DNA of 64,000 nucleotides. Source: Andrena cerasifolii (lineage: Eukaryota; Arthropoda; Insecta; Hymenoptera; Andrenidae). Position numbers and translations under genes: made by a program. Location of the stretch: the NCBI RefSeq assembly GCF_050908995.1, contig NC_135132.1, positions 496,001 through 560,000 of the forward strand, read 5' to 3'. Shown here one piece after another: positions 44,839 through 55,001 of this stretch (the first letter of the stretch is position 1; each line of letters starts with the position of its first letter). The notes below the pieces were generated by a model, which saw nothing but the letters and a program-made list of their open reading frames with translations, was not told where the DNA came from and did not search any database.

Positions 44839-46015
44839 TGCCCACTCGCGCATCCGCAGCCTCTTCAAACATTTCTCCTGCAGCGACGGGTGATGCCTCC
44901 ATACAGGAGCTTTTCACCTCCCTCCAGTTAAGCATCGTGGGAAAGATGCGGGAACATCGGAGGAATGACGAGGCCCGCTGGCAGAGGGAAGACCGTCGCA
45001 GGGAAGAGAGGAAAGCCGCCGACCGACAGACACAAGCGGCTTTCGAGGCGCGCATGTCGAATATGGAGGAGCGAATTCAGGTCGTAACCGCTTCGTTACA
45101 AAACGGCTGTAGTTCGGTTGGTAGCGGCGCGAACCCTCGGGGTGGGGAGAATGTGCCTGTTGTAAATAGTGTTGTAAATTGTGTTCCCCCGGCGCATGTC
45201 CCCGCACCCGTCAGTGTGCCCGCCGCTGCTTCTTTGTTGGAGCCGCACGTTCTCAGTTTGGGATACGCTGTGAAACCGACAATATTTGATGGGAAAAATT
45301 CGTGGGAGGAGTATAAGGTGCAATTTGAGACGATCGTGCGCGCGAATGTTTGGAATGACCAAAAGAAGGCTACAGCCTTGATCGCTTCTCTCGGGGGCTT
45401 TGCGAGGAGCGTCCTCACGACGCTCTCCGCTGCCCAATGTGAAAGTTTCGCGGAATTGGTTTCGGCGCTCGAATTCCGCTACGGGGCGAAAAATCTGTCC
45501 AATTTGAACTACGTACTCTTCAAGAGCCATAGGCAGCGGAGGGATGAAAGCATCTCCTCGCTCGCCACCAAAATCGAACTTTAGCGCAGTCCGCGTTCGC
45601 CGACTGCCCGGTGGAAACCCGTGACAAACTCGCCGCGTCTCAATTTGTGACGGCATTGTCAAGCTCTGCCATGCAGCGGGAGATGCGGCTCGGCGGGTTC
45701 ACGTCCCTAAGAGCCGCGGTGACCAGAGCACTGGAAAATGAGGCCGTTGAGGCGATGTCTCGCGGCCCCCCGGTCGAGTCACGAGAAAGGTATTCAGAGA
45801 AACGGAAGGTTAAACCCTCCGAATTTACAATGTTCCCGGAAAAGAGGAGGAGGACCGACAAGCCCGAGCACCGGATCGACGACACACCAAGGATTACCTG
45901 CAGGCTCTGTGGCAAAACGGGCCACGTTCAAAGGGACTGCTTCAAGGCCAAGAACGGCCAGACCAACGGCGCCCCCAGGAGACCCAACTCGAGAAACGGG
46001 AAGCGGACGGTGTAA
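44838..46015 (+). pseudogene. gag of the gypsy-like element, one frameshift
   Basis: I take the ATG at 44838 (MPTRASAASSN), next to the primer-binding site, since the longer ORF would start inside the LTR. A coiled, Arg/Glu-rich N-terminus is followed by a capsid-like region (KPTIFDGKNSWEEYKVQFE, EFRYGAKNLSNLNYVLF). A single-base loss near 45583 causes a TAG. The other frame continues from 45590 (AQSAFADCPVETRDKLAAS) to the zinc knuckle CRLCGKTGHVQRDCF at about 45899-45943. Confidence 0.85.
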
Positions 46016-46084
46016 GGGGGAGACGCCGGACCTTGAGGAGCAGTCCCCCGGTCGTCAAGAGTGTGGCGCTGCGGGAGGCGACTG

Positions 46085-47330
46085 GAGATCCAGAAATTCC
46101 GTGCGAGGAAACGTGCGTATGTGGAAAACTGGAGGGAAACCCTGTAGAATTATCTTAGACACGGGTTCCCCCGTTAACCTTCTGGACAAAGAGTTGTGTC
46201 CGTCGAAGGGCATCGTCCGGACGAGACTCGACATTTGTTCCACTACGGGTGAGAAAATTAAAGTCTTCGGTAAGAAGAGCTTGGAAGTCAACATCGGAGG
46301 ACTTTCGAGCGTAGAAGATTTCTACATCGTAGACATGGTGGAGAAGTGCATCCTGGGAGCAGCGTTCCTGAAGAAACACGGTTGCAGCATCGACCTGTCC
46401 CGGAATATGCTGTGCCTTCCCGGCAAACCGGAGATACGCCTGGGCGGGCCAACCGCCGAGAAGAAGCAGCAGGAAGAAGAGGAGGAAACGGTCGTCCCGC
46501 AGCAATTGGAGGAGCTGTTCACACGCTGCTCGTCAGGTTTGTCAGAAAGCCAGAACAAGCTGTTTGCTGACCTGCTCTATGAATTTCAGGATGTTTTCGC
46601 CACGGATTCGAACCAGATCGGGAACTGTGATCGGGTGAAACACACCGTTAACACTGGAGACTGCCCACCCATAAAAAACAGGCGCCGCGGAGGCTGCCTC
46701 TACATCGTCGAGCAGAGGTGGAAGAACTGCTCCGGAAGATGAAGGCCCAGGGCGTGATTGAAGAGTCACGGAGTCCCTGGTCCTCTCCGATCGTCCTCGT
46801 AAAGAAGAAGGACTGGACCATAAGATTCTGCGTAGATTTCTGACGCCTGAACGAAATTACGAAGGACTCGTATCCTCTTCCTCGGATCGAGGATACCCTG
46901 GACGCACTCGCCGGATCTTCGTGGTTCTCGACTGTGGACTTGCAGAGCGGATACTGGCAGATATCTATGGATGAAAAGGGTCGAGAGAAAACTGCTTTAT
47001 CTGTAGGAACAGGATTGTGGCAATTCAAGGTGATGCCCTTTGGATTGTGCAACGTCCCCGCAACGTTCGAACGCCTGATGGAAGACGTACTACAAGATTT
47101 GACCTGGAAGATCTGCTTAGTTTACTTGGACGACATCATCATCTACGGGAATGACTTCGAGCAGGAGCTCGAACGCCTTCGAGCAGTGTTTTCACGCCTA
47201 CGTCGAGCCGGACTATTGATGAGCCCCAAAGAAATGCTCCTTCTTCTGCCGAGAAGTGAAGTATCTTGGTCACATCGTCACCGAGAGCGGAGTCAAGACG
47301 GATCCGGAGAAGATCAAAGCAATGTCAGGA
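46085..47330 (+). pseudogene. pol of the gypsy-like element: protease and reverse transcriptase, truncated
   Basis: The protease has the active-site triad in IILDTGSPVNLLD and the ILGAAFLKKHG block. The reverse transcriptase follows with HTVNTGDCPPIK, a frame change near 46680, VIEESRSPWSSPIVLV, then TGA at 46841-46843 in VDF-stop-RLNE, DLQSGYWQI, PFGLCNVPATFERLM and the catalytic VYLDD at 47120-47134. A last frame change near 47240 precedes KYLGHIV, after which coding ends at the deletion join. RNase H and integrase are absent. Confidence 0.88.
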
Positions 47331-48737
47331 TGGCCGAGCCGAAATCATAACATAATTTAAATCGAGGAAACGATACTCTCGATAATACTTTTGTATATTT
47401 TTTAATTTCGCATTTATGTAGATGGAGGATCAAAAGCTGCTGATATAACAAATAGACTTACAGCACGGTATAAAAAGAAGGTTTCAATACTTTCATTAAA
47501 TATGCTATTCCTCTATACAAAATACCTGATAGGAAGACTGTCACGAGTCTGATGGAAGGAAAATACGACGTACGTACTTTCAAACATGATAAAAAACGAA
47601 TTATCCGCTGTAAAAAAATATAGGGGAGACCGGGGCAAATCGGCCACTGGGGTAAATCGGCCACAGGAAGTTTTACCTAGTAGAAATTAAAATAAAAACT
47701 CGTGTTTGCTTTTGTAAACGTCTCTCTATGTTTCTACAATACCAACGGAATTTGATAGCATTTGCGATTATGTTGCACTTTGTAGAAGGCAAAATACGTT
47801 TTCGGCAGTGATAAAAAATTTTCGTGACTTGTGGAAAATTTGTCTTTATTCTGTAATATTGGTGTTCTGAAGTTTGAGGTGAGTATTTATTGATTAAAAT
47901 AGCGGTACCGATTACGATTCCGATGACAGAGTGAGTTATTTTGGAAAATCTCTATTGTGTTTGAGTGATTGAAGTTAGAGTGTATGTCTGGGGCAAAACG
48001 GCCACGTAACACCCGGGGCAAATCGGCCACTCACTGATGATGCCAAATCATAGGAAATAAGTAGTTTTATTAACTTTTGTGGTAAAAATATTCATCGATG
48101 CAGCGCTGTCGGTGGATCCGACGCTCAACAATGGAAAACAGTTGACGGTTTCGGGACAAGGAGAGGAATTGCGTGGCCTAAACGGAAGCACGGCTACGCA
48201 GTGCAGTTCGATCTTTGAAAAAAGAAAGTTGCATATATCCGTGCGTTTAAATATTGATTGAAGCGATTGTAGCTTGAATAGTTACGAGGAGAAATAAATA
48301 TCTTCTACATTTTTCAACAACATGGTCCGTAATTACAATCGCAAGAAACCTCCAATCGACACCGGTAAGATCAAATCAGCAGTTTTGGCTGTGAAAAAGA
48401 GCAGTATGAAAATTTCGACTGCGTCAAAAATGTTCGATGTACCGAGAACAACGTTGCGACGGTGGCTAAAAGGGACAACTGATGAACAAATCGAGAAAAA
48501 CGAAGTTATTGGACAACATAAATGACAGAATACGATCTTCAACACGCCACAAGAAGTTACCTTGGCAAAGTACTTGACTCATTGTAATGACATGTACTTC
48601 GGACTTTCAGCTAAGGAGTTTCGCTGTTTGGCTTACGACTTTTCTCGGAAATTACAACTGACTGTACCGCCGTCATGGGAAGCAGTGAATATGGCCGGAG
48701 AAAAGTGGCTGAAGTATTTTTTGAAAAGACACCCAAA

Positions 48738-50132
48738 GGGTCTAGCCGGATAAGCTTAAGGAAAACGGCCCCAGCACCAATTTTAATATTTATGTGTTCT
48801 AAATAATGCTCTTTGCCTAAAAAACCACTGAGAAAAATTTCAGATCTCTACCCCCTCTCGTTAGGGTGATATGGGGATAACAACCCTAAACTTTACTATT
48901 TTTTTTCTCAGGAACTACTTAAGATATTTGAATGTTTAAAAATGCAAATAGTAGGTACTTTTTAGCTCTACCACATATATTTTTTTCGAAATTGTAGATC
49001 AATTGTTAAGGGTGAAAATAAAGGAATTCATTTTTGGGGGGTTGTTTTGGCAAACAACCCCTTGAGTGACACCTACGAAAAAAATCAGGAGTAAAGCGTC
49101 ACTACTTAAGTATTATCTATTTAAGTTACAGAGGGGTCGGATTGGTGGAACATAGTAAAAAATAAATAAAACGTATATAAAATCTCTTGGCATATTGTAC
49201 TAAATAGGCCGGCCGCATGACCAATAGGGAGGCAAAAAATCGTGCATGTTTAGGATCTTTTCAGGAAAGCTTAGGAAAATGTATATTCATAAATGCCATT
49301 ACGTTGTAAAACTTACATATTTAACCAGTTTTGGCAATTATTAATCAAGCGCTTTGCGACGACTGCCGCTGATTGAAAATGAATCGTCTGAAATAAACAA
49401 TTCGGACATTTTTAGATAATGTGTTGAATATTTCTAAAAGGAGAACGCGTTTAAGGTTTTGTGTGTAGTTTACACATTAATAAAAAAATAATTTTTTAAC
49501 TTACACGTTATCGACTTCTGGTTCTAATCTTCGTCGCTGTCTTCGTCAATAACAGCAGTTACGGTGGTTATATCGAATAATTCGGTTAATATTTCCGCTG
49601 GCTTAATAATTTTTTATTTGTAACGCCCATGTGCTAAATAATAAATTATGGCAGCAACATGGGAACAGCATCCCACAGTCCTATTGCCATTTGCACAATC
49701 ACAGGTATAGCGTTCTATACCTGCAGAGGTGTTCGAAGGTTCGTACTGAATATAGCACTGGTATGTTTTGCTGTTTATGTGCCTTGAACGGACTTTCATT
49801 TTTATAATATTGCTATTTTCTTTATAATAGTCTACGTTCAAAACATCCTCAGTATTCATTAGCTCGGCGAGGTAGCATACCGCTTGTGACAACTGATATG
49901 TACCCGTAAATACCAGCTTCAGTTCATTTTCCGTAAGTTCTGGAAAATCTATGAGCGAAGTTGCAGACATTGTCGTAAAGGGTTTTTTACGTCGATTTAA
50001 ATGTTCTGTTTCCACTAATTCCTGAAGTGTGTTTCGTTGAGATTGACGTTCTTTCATATATTCAATTATCGTGTCAGCAAGTTCTGGGTCAGAATTTAAT
50101 CTCTTCCCAAACATATTATGTAGGAATCCAGC
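48738..50132 (-). repeat. Left inverted arm of the Spy-like element, with antisense 3' end of the transposase gene
   Basis: Reverse complement of 51920-53315 with few differences. It contains an open antisense frame, 49614-50114, encoding 166 residues that match the C-terminus of the full transposase with about two substitutions (T for S, D for E). It includes the SWIM motif. It has no start of its own in context and is probably a duplicated arm, not a gene. Confidence 0.9.
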
Positions 50133-50313
50133 TGGTGAACATTTGCCGCAGTACTATAATGTTTTCCAAGTTAAGACCAGTGAAAGTATTTAATTGTTCT
50201 TCGCCAATGTTGTCATGCAATGATAAATCCACTTTGCTCGACAATTGGTTTAATAACAAAGATACGTCTGACACTTCTATTGAACAGAGAATATATCAGA
50301 TGAACAACACAGT
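50133..50313 (-). repeat. Inverted internal transposase segment from a diverged Spy lineage
   Basis: Reverse complement of the coding block around SLHD..NTFTGLNWENII. It is closer to the deleted copy at 16394-16600 than to the same block in its own element (50985-51150); for example both share GTGTCAGACGTATCTTT and lack the substitutions of the intact gene. A short internal deletion is present. Confidence 0.75.
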
Positions 50314-50390
50314 GCTATGAGATGAGCACCGCGTTGTTATGAGATGAGCAGCGCTTTGCTATGAGATGAGCATCGCGTTGCTATGCGACG
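50314..50390 (+). repeat. 22-bp tandem repeat upstream of the Spy-like transposase
   Basis: Three full units starting at 50314, 50336 and 50358, each g(c/t)tatgagatgagca(c/g/t)cgc(g/t)tt, then a partial fourth (gctatgcgacg). They lie 88-164 bp before the chosen ATG and could be regulatory or transposase-binding. The deleted copy at 16360-16390 retains little more than one unit. Confidence 0.8.
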
Positions 50391-50477
50391 AAACATTCAT
50401 GTGTTTTGTTAATTGTTGGAGATTCTCTAGCGTCTTTAGTCGTGCAACGAAAAGTGGTAGTGTTAATATACTTTGAG

Positions 50478-52439
50478 ATGTCTGAAACTGCTAATGCCGA
50501 TAACTGCATTAATTGTAATTTATCAAGAAGGAAATTCATCGGGAAAGTAAAACGAATTATTACGGAAGATGAAGTAATAAGATACCAAGCACACTGTAGC
50601 AACACTGTGACAATTGGCTCTGTATTTTGCAACAAATGCAGATTGAATGCGTATAGGGCACAGAGTCCAGAAACAGTTATAGATGAGAATGATGGTGTTG
50701 CTAATACTGCAATGGATCCAGACTTCCATGTACAAACCAGAAATATGATTTCGGAAGCCAACGTCATAGAACTGCCGCTCAAAAGAGTTGCATCTACGCA
50801 CAGATATTGTACCCTGTGCTATACAAGCGGTCGCCTCATCGTAATACCACTTGAAGCACGCCTTCAAGCATTTGCAAAACGAAAGATTTATATACCAAAA
50901 GGCAATCGATGTTGCGCTACGCACATAATTAAAAAAAGATTTTATACGGACGAACTCCAGCTTTTACGTGCACATTCTAATTTCAGTACGATAGAAGTAT
51001 CAGAGGTGTCATTACTATTCAATCAATTGTCGAGCAAAGTGGATGTATCATTGCATGACAAGATTGGCGATTTTTCGTTATCCGAAGAACAATTAAATAC
51101 TTTCACTGGTCTTAACTGGGAAAACATTATAGAACTGCGGCAAATGTTCACCAGTATGCGAAACAGCGGGTCACGGACAGTAACACAAGCTCTAGTGGTA
51201 TTTCTATTTAAGCTTAGAAGTGGTAGCTCAAACAAAATGATTCAGCAGATACTCGGCCTAGAATATGAACAGAAAGTGTCCGATTATTACCACCAAATAA
51301 TGAATGCATTTGAAAAGGATGTCTTGCCAACTTGCTTTGGACTAAATGCAAAATCTAGGGAGGATCTGATTTCGGCTGAAACCGCTTATGTTGCAAAAAA
51401 GCTTTTTGACTTTGGAGATACACAATTGGCATTGATATTTGACGGGACATATGTTAGACACGGAAAAAGTAGCAATAATGTGTATCAGAGGAAATCGTAC
51501 TCCGGACAGAAAAAGGCACCATTATGCAAGCCATTTACCATCTGCACAACAAATGGCTACGTTGTTGATATAGCAGGTCCATTTAATGGTACAATGAACG
51601 ATGCCAGTATAATCAAAACTCTGTTAGAAGATCCTACTGGATTAAAATCAATTTTACGGCCAGGTGATTTTTGTATTGTCGACCGTGGATTCCGGGATGC
51701 TGTACAGAACATGCAGGATCAAGGATATAATGTTTTAATGCCGGCGTGTAAAGGGAAGCGAGCACAATTAACCACGGAAGAAGCGAATGCCTCCCGATTT
51801 GTGACAAAAGTACGTTGGGTGGTAGAAGCAGTACACGGTGCTATAGGGCAAAAGTATCGTTTATTGCACCACAGCATGGACAATAAGATGCTACCAGGTC
51901 TGAAATCGTTATGCCGAATAGCTGGATTCCTACATAATATGTTTGGGAAGAGATTAAATTCTGACCCAGAACTCGCTGACACGATAATTGAATATATGAA
52001 AGAACGTCAATCTCAACGAAACTCACTTCAGGAATTAGTGGAAACAGAACATTTAAATCGACGTAAAAAACCCTTTACGACAATGTCTGCAACTTCGCTC
52101 ATAGATTTTCCAGAACTTACGGAAAATGAACTGAAGCTGGTATTTACGGGTACATATCAGTTGTCACAAGCGGTATGCTACCTCGCCGAGCTAATGAATA
52201 CTGAGGATGTTTTGAACGTAGAATATTATAAAGAAAATAGCAATATTATAAAAATGAAAGTCCGTTCAAGGCACATAAACAGCAAAACATACCAGTGCTA
52301 TATTCAGTACGAACCTTCGAACACCTCTGCAGGTATAGAACGCTATACCTGTGATTGTGCAAATGGCAATAGGACTGTGGGATGCTGTTCCCATGTTGCT
52401 GCCATAATTTATTATTTAGCACATGGGCGTTACAAATAA
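50478..52439 (+). CDS. Spy-like DDE transposase with C-terminal SWIM zinc finger, intact
   Basis: I choose the ATG at 50478 (MSETANADNC), giving 653 residues; the frame is open from 50406 but only with a TTG. The N-terminus has cysteine pairs (CINC, CNKC) and then a second C-x2-C..CC-x2-H block (CTLC, NRCCATH) likely to bind zinc and DNA. The DDE_Tnp_4-like core has FDGTYVRHGK (D322), YSGQKKAPLCKPF, FNGTMNDA, IVDRGFRD (D402) and RWVVEAVHGA (E450). The SWIM finger is C625-x-C627, C637-x-H639. Catalytic residues and frame are all intact, making this the best candidate for an active enzyme in the window. It would catalyse excision and insertion of elements with GGGTCTAGCC ends. Confidence 0.93.
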   Translation: MSETANADNCINCNLSRRKFIGKVKRIITEDEVIRYQAHCSNTVTIGSVFCNKCRLNAYRAQSPETVIDENDGVANTAMDPDFHVQTRNMISEANVIELPLKRVASTHRYCTLCYTSGRLIVIPLEARLQAFAKRKIYIPKGNRCCATHIIKKRFYTDELQLLRAHSNFSTIEVSEVSLLFNQLSSKVDVSLHDKIGDFSLSEEQLNTFTGLNWENIIELRQMFTSMRNSGSRTVTQALVVFLFKLRSGSSNKMIQQILGLEYEQKVSDYYHQIMNAFEKDVLPTCFGLNAKSREDLISAETAYVAKKLFDFGDTQLALIFDGTYVRHGKSSNNVYQRKSYSGQKKAPLCKPFTICTTNGYVVDIAGPFNGTMNDASIIKTLLEDPTGLKSILRPGDFCIVDRGFRDAVQNMQDQGYNVLMPACKGKRAQLTTEEANASRFVTKVRWVVEAVHGAIGQKYRLLHHSMDNKMLPGLKSLCRIAGFLHNMFGKRLNSDPELADTIIEYMKERQSQRNSLQELVETEHLNRRKKPFTTMSATSLIDFPELTENELKLVFTGTYQLSQAVCYLAELMNTEDVLNVEYYKENSNIIKMKVRSRHINSKTYQCYIQYEPSNTSAGIERYTCDCANGNRTVGCCSHVAAIIYYLAHGRYK

Positions 52440-53315
52440 AAAATTATTAAGCCAGCGGAAATATTAACCGAATTATTCGATATAACCACCGTAACTGCTG
52501 TTATTGACGAAGACAGCGACGAAGATTAGAACCAGAAGTCGATAACGTGTAAGTTAAAAAATTATTTTTTTATTAATGTGTAAACTACACACAAAACCTT
52601 AAACGCGTTCTCCTTTTAGAAATATTCAACACATTATCTAAAAATGTCCGAATTGTTTATTTCAGACGATTCATTTTCAATCAGCGGCAGTCGTCGCAAA
52701 GCGCTTGATTAATAATTGCCAAAACTGGTTAAATATGTAAGTTTTACAACGTAATGGCATTTATGAATATACATTTTCCTAAGCTTTCCTGAAAAGATCC
52801 TAAACATGCACGATTTTTTGCCTCCCTATTGGTCATGCGGCCGGCCTATTTAGTACAATATGCCAAGAGATTTTATATACGTTTTATTTATTTTTTACTA
52901 TGTTCCACCAATCCGACCCCTCTGTAACTTAAATAGATAATACTTAAGTAGTGACGCTTTACTCCTGATTTTTTTCGTAGGTGTCACTCAAGGGGTTGTT
53001 TGCCAAAACAACCCCCCAAAAATGAATTCCTTTATTTTCACCCTTAACAATTGATCTACAATTTCGAAAAAAATATATGTGGTAGAGCTAAAAAGTACCT
53101 ACTATTTGCATTTTTAAACATTCAAATATCTTAAGTAGTTCCTGAGAAAAAAAATAGTAAAGTTTAGGGTTGTTATCCCCATATCACCCTAACGAGAGGG
53201 GGTAGAGATCTGAAATTTTTCTCAGTGGTTTTTTAGGCAAAGAGCATTATTTAGAACACATAAATATTAAAATTGGTGCTGGGGCCGTTTTCCTTAAGCT
53301 TATCCGGCTAGACCC
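51920..53315 (+). repeat. Right inverted arm of the Spy-like element
   Basis: Holds the last 174 or so codons of the transposase gene and about 0.88 kb of non-coding 3' sequence. Mirrored by 48738-50132. Confidence 0.9.
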
Positions 53316-55001
53316 TTTATCGATTAGAAAACCCGAACCAACTAGTTTGGCCCGGGCGACTAATTTTAATCGAGCAAACGTATCAGGGTTTTTTGAGAAT
53401 TTGAAGACTGTTTTGGATCGACATCGCTTAGGGCCATTCAAAATATGGAACATGGACGAAACAGGGGTAACTACCGTCCACAGACCTGACAGAGTCATTG
53501 CGCGGCGCGGGGTGAAGCAAGTTGGGCGCGTTACCTCAGGCGAGCGGGGTACTCTTGTCACCATGGCCTTGGCAGTGTCAGCAGAAGGACGTGCATTACC
53601 ACCCTTTTTCATCTTCCCCGGAAGAAATTGAATGATTATTTCCTGAATGGTGGTCCACCAAGCTGTGAAGGCGCAGGTAACCCTAGCGGCTGGATGAATG
53701 CGCAACATTTTCTTCAATTTCTACATTTCTTTCAACAGCACGTGTGTGCATCTGTGGAAAATCCGATTTTACTCATTCTCGACAACCATAAATCTCATTT
53801 GTCGATTGATGCACTAGATTTCTGCAAAAAGAACGGCATAGTTGTGCTGACAATGCCACCACATTGTTCGCACAAACTCCAGCCGCTCGATCGAACTGTT
53901 TTTGGTCCCTTCAAGAGAGCGATGAATTCACACTGCGATAGCTGGATGACAGCAAATCCGGGAAAAGCCATGACCATTTACGACATTCCCAGCATCGTGA
54001 CGAAAGCATTGCCGCTGGCTGCTACAAGCCAAAACATCATTTCTGGCTTCTAATGCACTGGGATCGCTCCTTTCAATCCAGACATCTTTCAAGACTTTGA
54101 GTTTTTACCAAGTAGCGTAACAGATAGAGAGGACCCAAACACTGTTGAGCTTGCGCCCGATGAAAATGATGAGAGTCAGCTACCGTCACTTGTAGATTCC
54201 GAAACGGTTGAGAGAGGGAACGAGTCAGTTGCTTCATCGTCTTCACGTTTTGAGCACGAGGGCAACATTTCTACAGTTTCGAACGATGAGAGCAGACGCA
54301 GTAGAACATCCACTGAGCCCGAAAACCTAGAAGTTTTAAACTCTACGCTTGAAAGTATACGACCTTTGCCAAAAGCGGGACCAAGGAAGCAAACGCGCAG
54401 AGGGTGAAAACGTCGAAAAACTGCAATAGTAACGGATTCACCAGAAATGAAACAATTGGCGACGGAGCAAGCCGCGTCGAAACAAAAAAAAATAGCACAA
54501 ACTACTCCACGGGTGAGAGGATTCGGAAAATCATCTGCTACTCTGAATTCGACTCCAAAGAAAAGAGGTCGTCCAAGAAAAGCTGTTACGATCACCAATG
54601 TGGAATTGGAATCTCAGTCTTTGACGAAGACAGGGTGTTCATCTGGACGTACTTTGCGTATACGCAGGAGCCAAAAGAAGCGACTGCCCTCGGAAACTGA
54701 AGATGACTGAAAAATGCAACAATATTTAAACCGCAGCATGTGTGCGTTAAAAACGTGAACTTCTGAACTTTTCAAACAGTTTTTGACTCTATTGTAATTT
54801 GTAATTGAGAAATAAACGACTCATTTTCATTTATGACTAAAAATTAATCAACATCCAGCCCGAATAGGAGGTGGCCGTTTTGCCCCGAAGGAGTGGCCGA
54901 TTTACCCCGGCATTTTTCGATACGGCGATTTTACACTATATTACAAATTCTCTGGAATAACATTAGAAAGGGGGATTAATGAAAATTTGGTGCAGTATTT
55001 A

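Larger units (their letters stand above)
44548..47352 (+). mobile_element. Gypsy-like LTR retrotransposon with a deleted 3' half, inserted in the hAT intron
   Basis: The order is 5' LTR, primer-binding site, gag, protease, reverse transcriptase. Then an abrupt join into the last 20 bp of the LTR (gccgagccgaaatcataaca at 47333-47352, identical to 44801-44820). RNase H, integrase and most of the 3' LTR are missing. No clear target duplication was seen. The remaining intron sequence is only about 96 bp. Confidence 0.88.
48738..53315. mobile_element. Complete Spy-like transposon, 4578 bp, no target duplication
   Basis: The ends are GGGTCTAGCCGGATAAGC and its exact complement. The flanks are AAA (48735-48737) and TTT (53316-53318), with nothing duplicated. 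Joining them restores the pogo-like frame (H-P-N-L-S-I-R-K-P-E). Insertion between AAA and TTT without duplication is the defining trait of the Spy group. The arms 48738-50132 and 51920-53315 are near-identical inverted copies of about 1.4 kb. Confidence 0.92.
48322..54710 (+). pseudogene. Pogo/Tigger-like (CENP-B-related) transposase, split and mutated
   Basis: The N-terminal psq-type helix-turn-helix is visible as VKKSSMKISTASKMFDVPRTTLRRWLKG. TGA at 48523-48525 interrupts, then LAKYLTHCNDMYFGLSAKEF and WLKYFLKRHP up to the Spy insertion at 48737. The frame resumes at 53316 as LSIRKPEPTSLARATNFN. The catalytic residues are WNMDETGV, ILLILDNHKSH and KLQPLDRTVFGPFK, the DDD pattern of pogo. 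Lesions are a frame change near 53628 and stops at 54051 and 54405. The tail has an AT-hook-like KKRGRPRKA. The protein would act only on its own element's ends; this copy cannot. Confidence 0.9.

Noticed and set aside
49614..50114. Antisense 166-codon ORF as an independent regulatory protein
   Set aside because: It matches the C-terminus of the Spy-like transposase and lacks a start in its own context. It is better explained as part of the inverted arm.
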